Shown in pieces: positions 6,235 through 6,486 of a stretch of DNA of 6,486 nucleotides. The stretch is from Peptococcaceae bacterium BRH_c23. Its GTDB lineage: Bacteria > Bacillota_B > Desulfitobacteriia > Desulfitobacteriales > Desulfitobacteriaceae. The position numbers and the translations under genes are program-made. Positions within the stretch are counted from its first letter, which is position 1. Every line of letters begins with the position of its first letter. The notes beneath the pieces are model-generated. The model saw nothing but the letters and a program-made list of their open reading frames with translations, searched no databases and was not told the DNA's origin. The stretch covers positions 1 through 6,486 of the forward strand of contig LADV01000049.1 in NCBI GenBank assembly GCA_000961805.1, read 5' to 3'.

Positions 6235-6262
6235 ATTATACCTACACAAGTTTTTCAGTTAA
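6235..6262 (-). promoter_or_regulatory. Outward-facing promoter-like sequence in the IS1634-like end
   Basis: On the minus strand TTAACT and a perfect TATAAT are separated by 16 nt, with a predicted start near 6228 reading out of the element. A transcript would run about 170 nt to the terminator at 6058-6089, which would shield the EamA gene. The -10 box is consensus; the -35 box matches 4 of 6. Confidence 0.45.
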
Positions 6263-6310
6263 AGTAGTGCTTTAGTTCATAAATATTGCATTTTTAAGCT
6301 TGTTTATTGC

Positions 6311-6327
6311 AATTCTTTGAAAGAATT
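6311..6327. repeat. 17-bp palindrome upstream of the IS1634-like transposase promoter
   Basis: AATTCTTT (6311-6318) and AAAGAATT (6320-6327) form a perfect inverted repeat around a single G, ending 2 bp before the -35 box at 6330. The position would suit a regulator or transposase binding site, but this is inferred from symmetry alone. Confidence 0.5.
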
Positions 6328-6329
6328 CA

Positions 6330-6358
6330 TTGTTTATCTCCTCACATGTAGGTATAAT
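6330..6358 (+). promoter_or_regulatory. Promoter of the IS1634-like transposase gene
   Basis: TTGTTT (6330-6335) and a perfect TATAAT (6353-6358) are separated by exactly 17 nt. The predicted start is near 6365, leaving about a 27-nt leader with AGGAGG at 6377-6382. The -10 box straddles the end of the left palindrome arm and the loop, so initiation falls inside the right arm. Confidence 0.65.
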
Positions 6359-6381
6359 TATTTATACCTACATGTGAGGAG
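6338..6381. repeat. Perfect 20-bp inverted repeat with 4-nt loop over promoter and RBS
   Basis: Left arm 6338-6357 (starting CTCCTCACATG) pairs perfectly with 6362-6381 (ending CATGTGAGGAG) around the loop TTAT. The right arm contains most of the AGGAGG Shine-Dalgarno (6377-6382) of the transposase gene, so RNA carrying both arms would bury the ribosome site in a very stable hairpin. RNA begun at the internal promoter lacks the left arm. No U-tract follows, so it is not a terminator. Confidence 0.9.
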
Positions 6382-6391
6382 GAAGGTGCCT

Positions 6392-6486
6392 ATGAGTTCT
6401 ATTATAAGACAAAAGGTCGGTGACAAGATTTACCTTTACGAGTCGGTTTCTTTTCGGAATGCCGATGGCAAACCAAGAAATAAACG
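6392..6486 (+). CDS. IS1634-like (IS4 superfamily) transposase, N-terminal fragment
   Basis: Only 31 codons plus 2 bases lie in the window and the frame is open at the edge. The visible N-terminus reads MSSIIRQKVGDKIYLYESVS and continues FRNADGKPRNK. It resembles the opening of IS1634-like DDE transposases, in which a short beta-rich start (xKxxGxxYLYxxES) is followed by a basic stretch. The catalytic residues are beyond the window. The ATG is chosen because AGGAGG (6377-6382) stands 9 nt upstream and the family resemblance starts there. Translation is probably controlled by the inverted repeat covering its RBS. The family call rests on a short match. Confidence 0.7.
   Translation, partial: MSSIIRQKVGDKIYLYESVSFRNADGKPRNK

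Larger units (their letters stand above)
6225..6486 (+). mobile_element. IS1634-like element (IS4 superfamily), left end
   Basis: Defined by the start of an IS1634-like transposase gene at 6392 and its long leader. The exact left end is not certain. CCCGGAAAAAATTATACC at 6225-6242 is the most plausible start of a terminal repeat, because host-like sequence (the terminator and spacer) ends about there, but the partner end lies off the window. The motif TATACCTACA occurs at 6237-6246 and 6363-6372, and its inverse at 6347-6356. Confidence 0.5.

Noticed and set aside
1..6486. CRISPR arrays, tRNA or rRNA genes, toxin-antitoxin or phage-defence genes
   Set aside because: No regularly spaced direct repeats, no tRNA-like cloverleaf or rRNA stretch, and every supported gene is accounted for by transposition, lipid/acyl metabolism, TraB or transport.

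Overview
The window reads as a mobile-element-rich accessory stretch from a low-to-mid GC Firmicute. Strong GGAGG-type ribosome binding sites, frequent TTG/GTG starts and the mix of IS701-, RAYT- and IS1634-type elements would suit an anaerobic clostridial lineage such as the Peptococcaceae. That placement is inference. All host genes lie on the minus strand; the two insertion-sequence transposases at the edges lie on the plus strand.

Layout. (1) 1-~799: 3' part of an IS701-family element. Its transposase is open from the window edge and is frameshifted at an A9 run, so its last 56 residues lie in another frame. (2) 787-3894: a minus-strand cluster transcribed traB-like gene -> plsY-like gene -> N-acyltransferase/class V aminotransferase fusion. 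The spacing is 33-36 nt and then 1 nt, which suggests one operon. plsY is broken by a one-base shift, and the fusion gene has lost the C-terminal domain of its aminotransferase where it meets the IS701 element. The operon is therefore probably no longer functional here, though the layout of the ancestral operon can be read. (3) 3997-4967: a RAYT (Y1/HUH transposase) gene bounded by 27-bp near-perfect inverted repeats beginning GGGGTCAGGC; the stop codon of the gene lies inside one repeat. (4) 4978-5916: an intact EamA/DMT-type 10-TM transporter, in visibly AT-richer DNA, with a leader hairpin. (5) 5917-~6225: AT-rich non-coding DNA with a strong bidirectional intrinsic terminator. (6) ~6225-6486: left end of an IS1634-like (IS4 superfamily) element with the first 31 codons of its transposase. 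Just upstream is a perfect 20-bp inverted repeat that overlaps both the promoter -10 box and the ribosome binding site.

How the parts relate. The most distinctive biology is the ancestral TraB / PlsY / (FeeM-like acyltransferase + PLP aminotransferase) operon. It combines a glycerol-phosphate acyltransferase with an enzyme that could both make and N-acylate an amine, which suggests an unusual acyl-amine or aminolipid product (inference). The most distinctive regulatory structure is the IS1634 leader, arranged as expected for a device that silences transposase translation on read-in transcripts while leaving the element's own transcript translatable.
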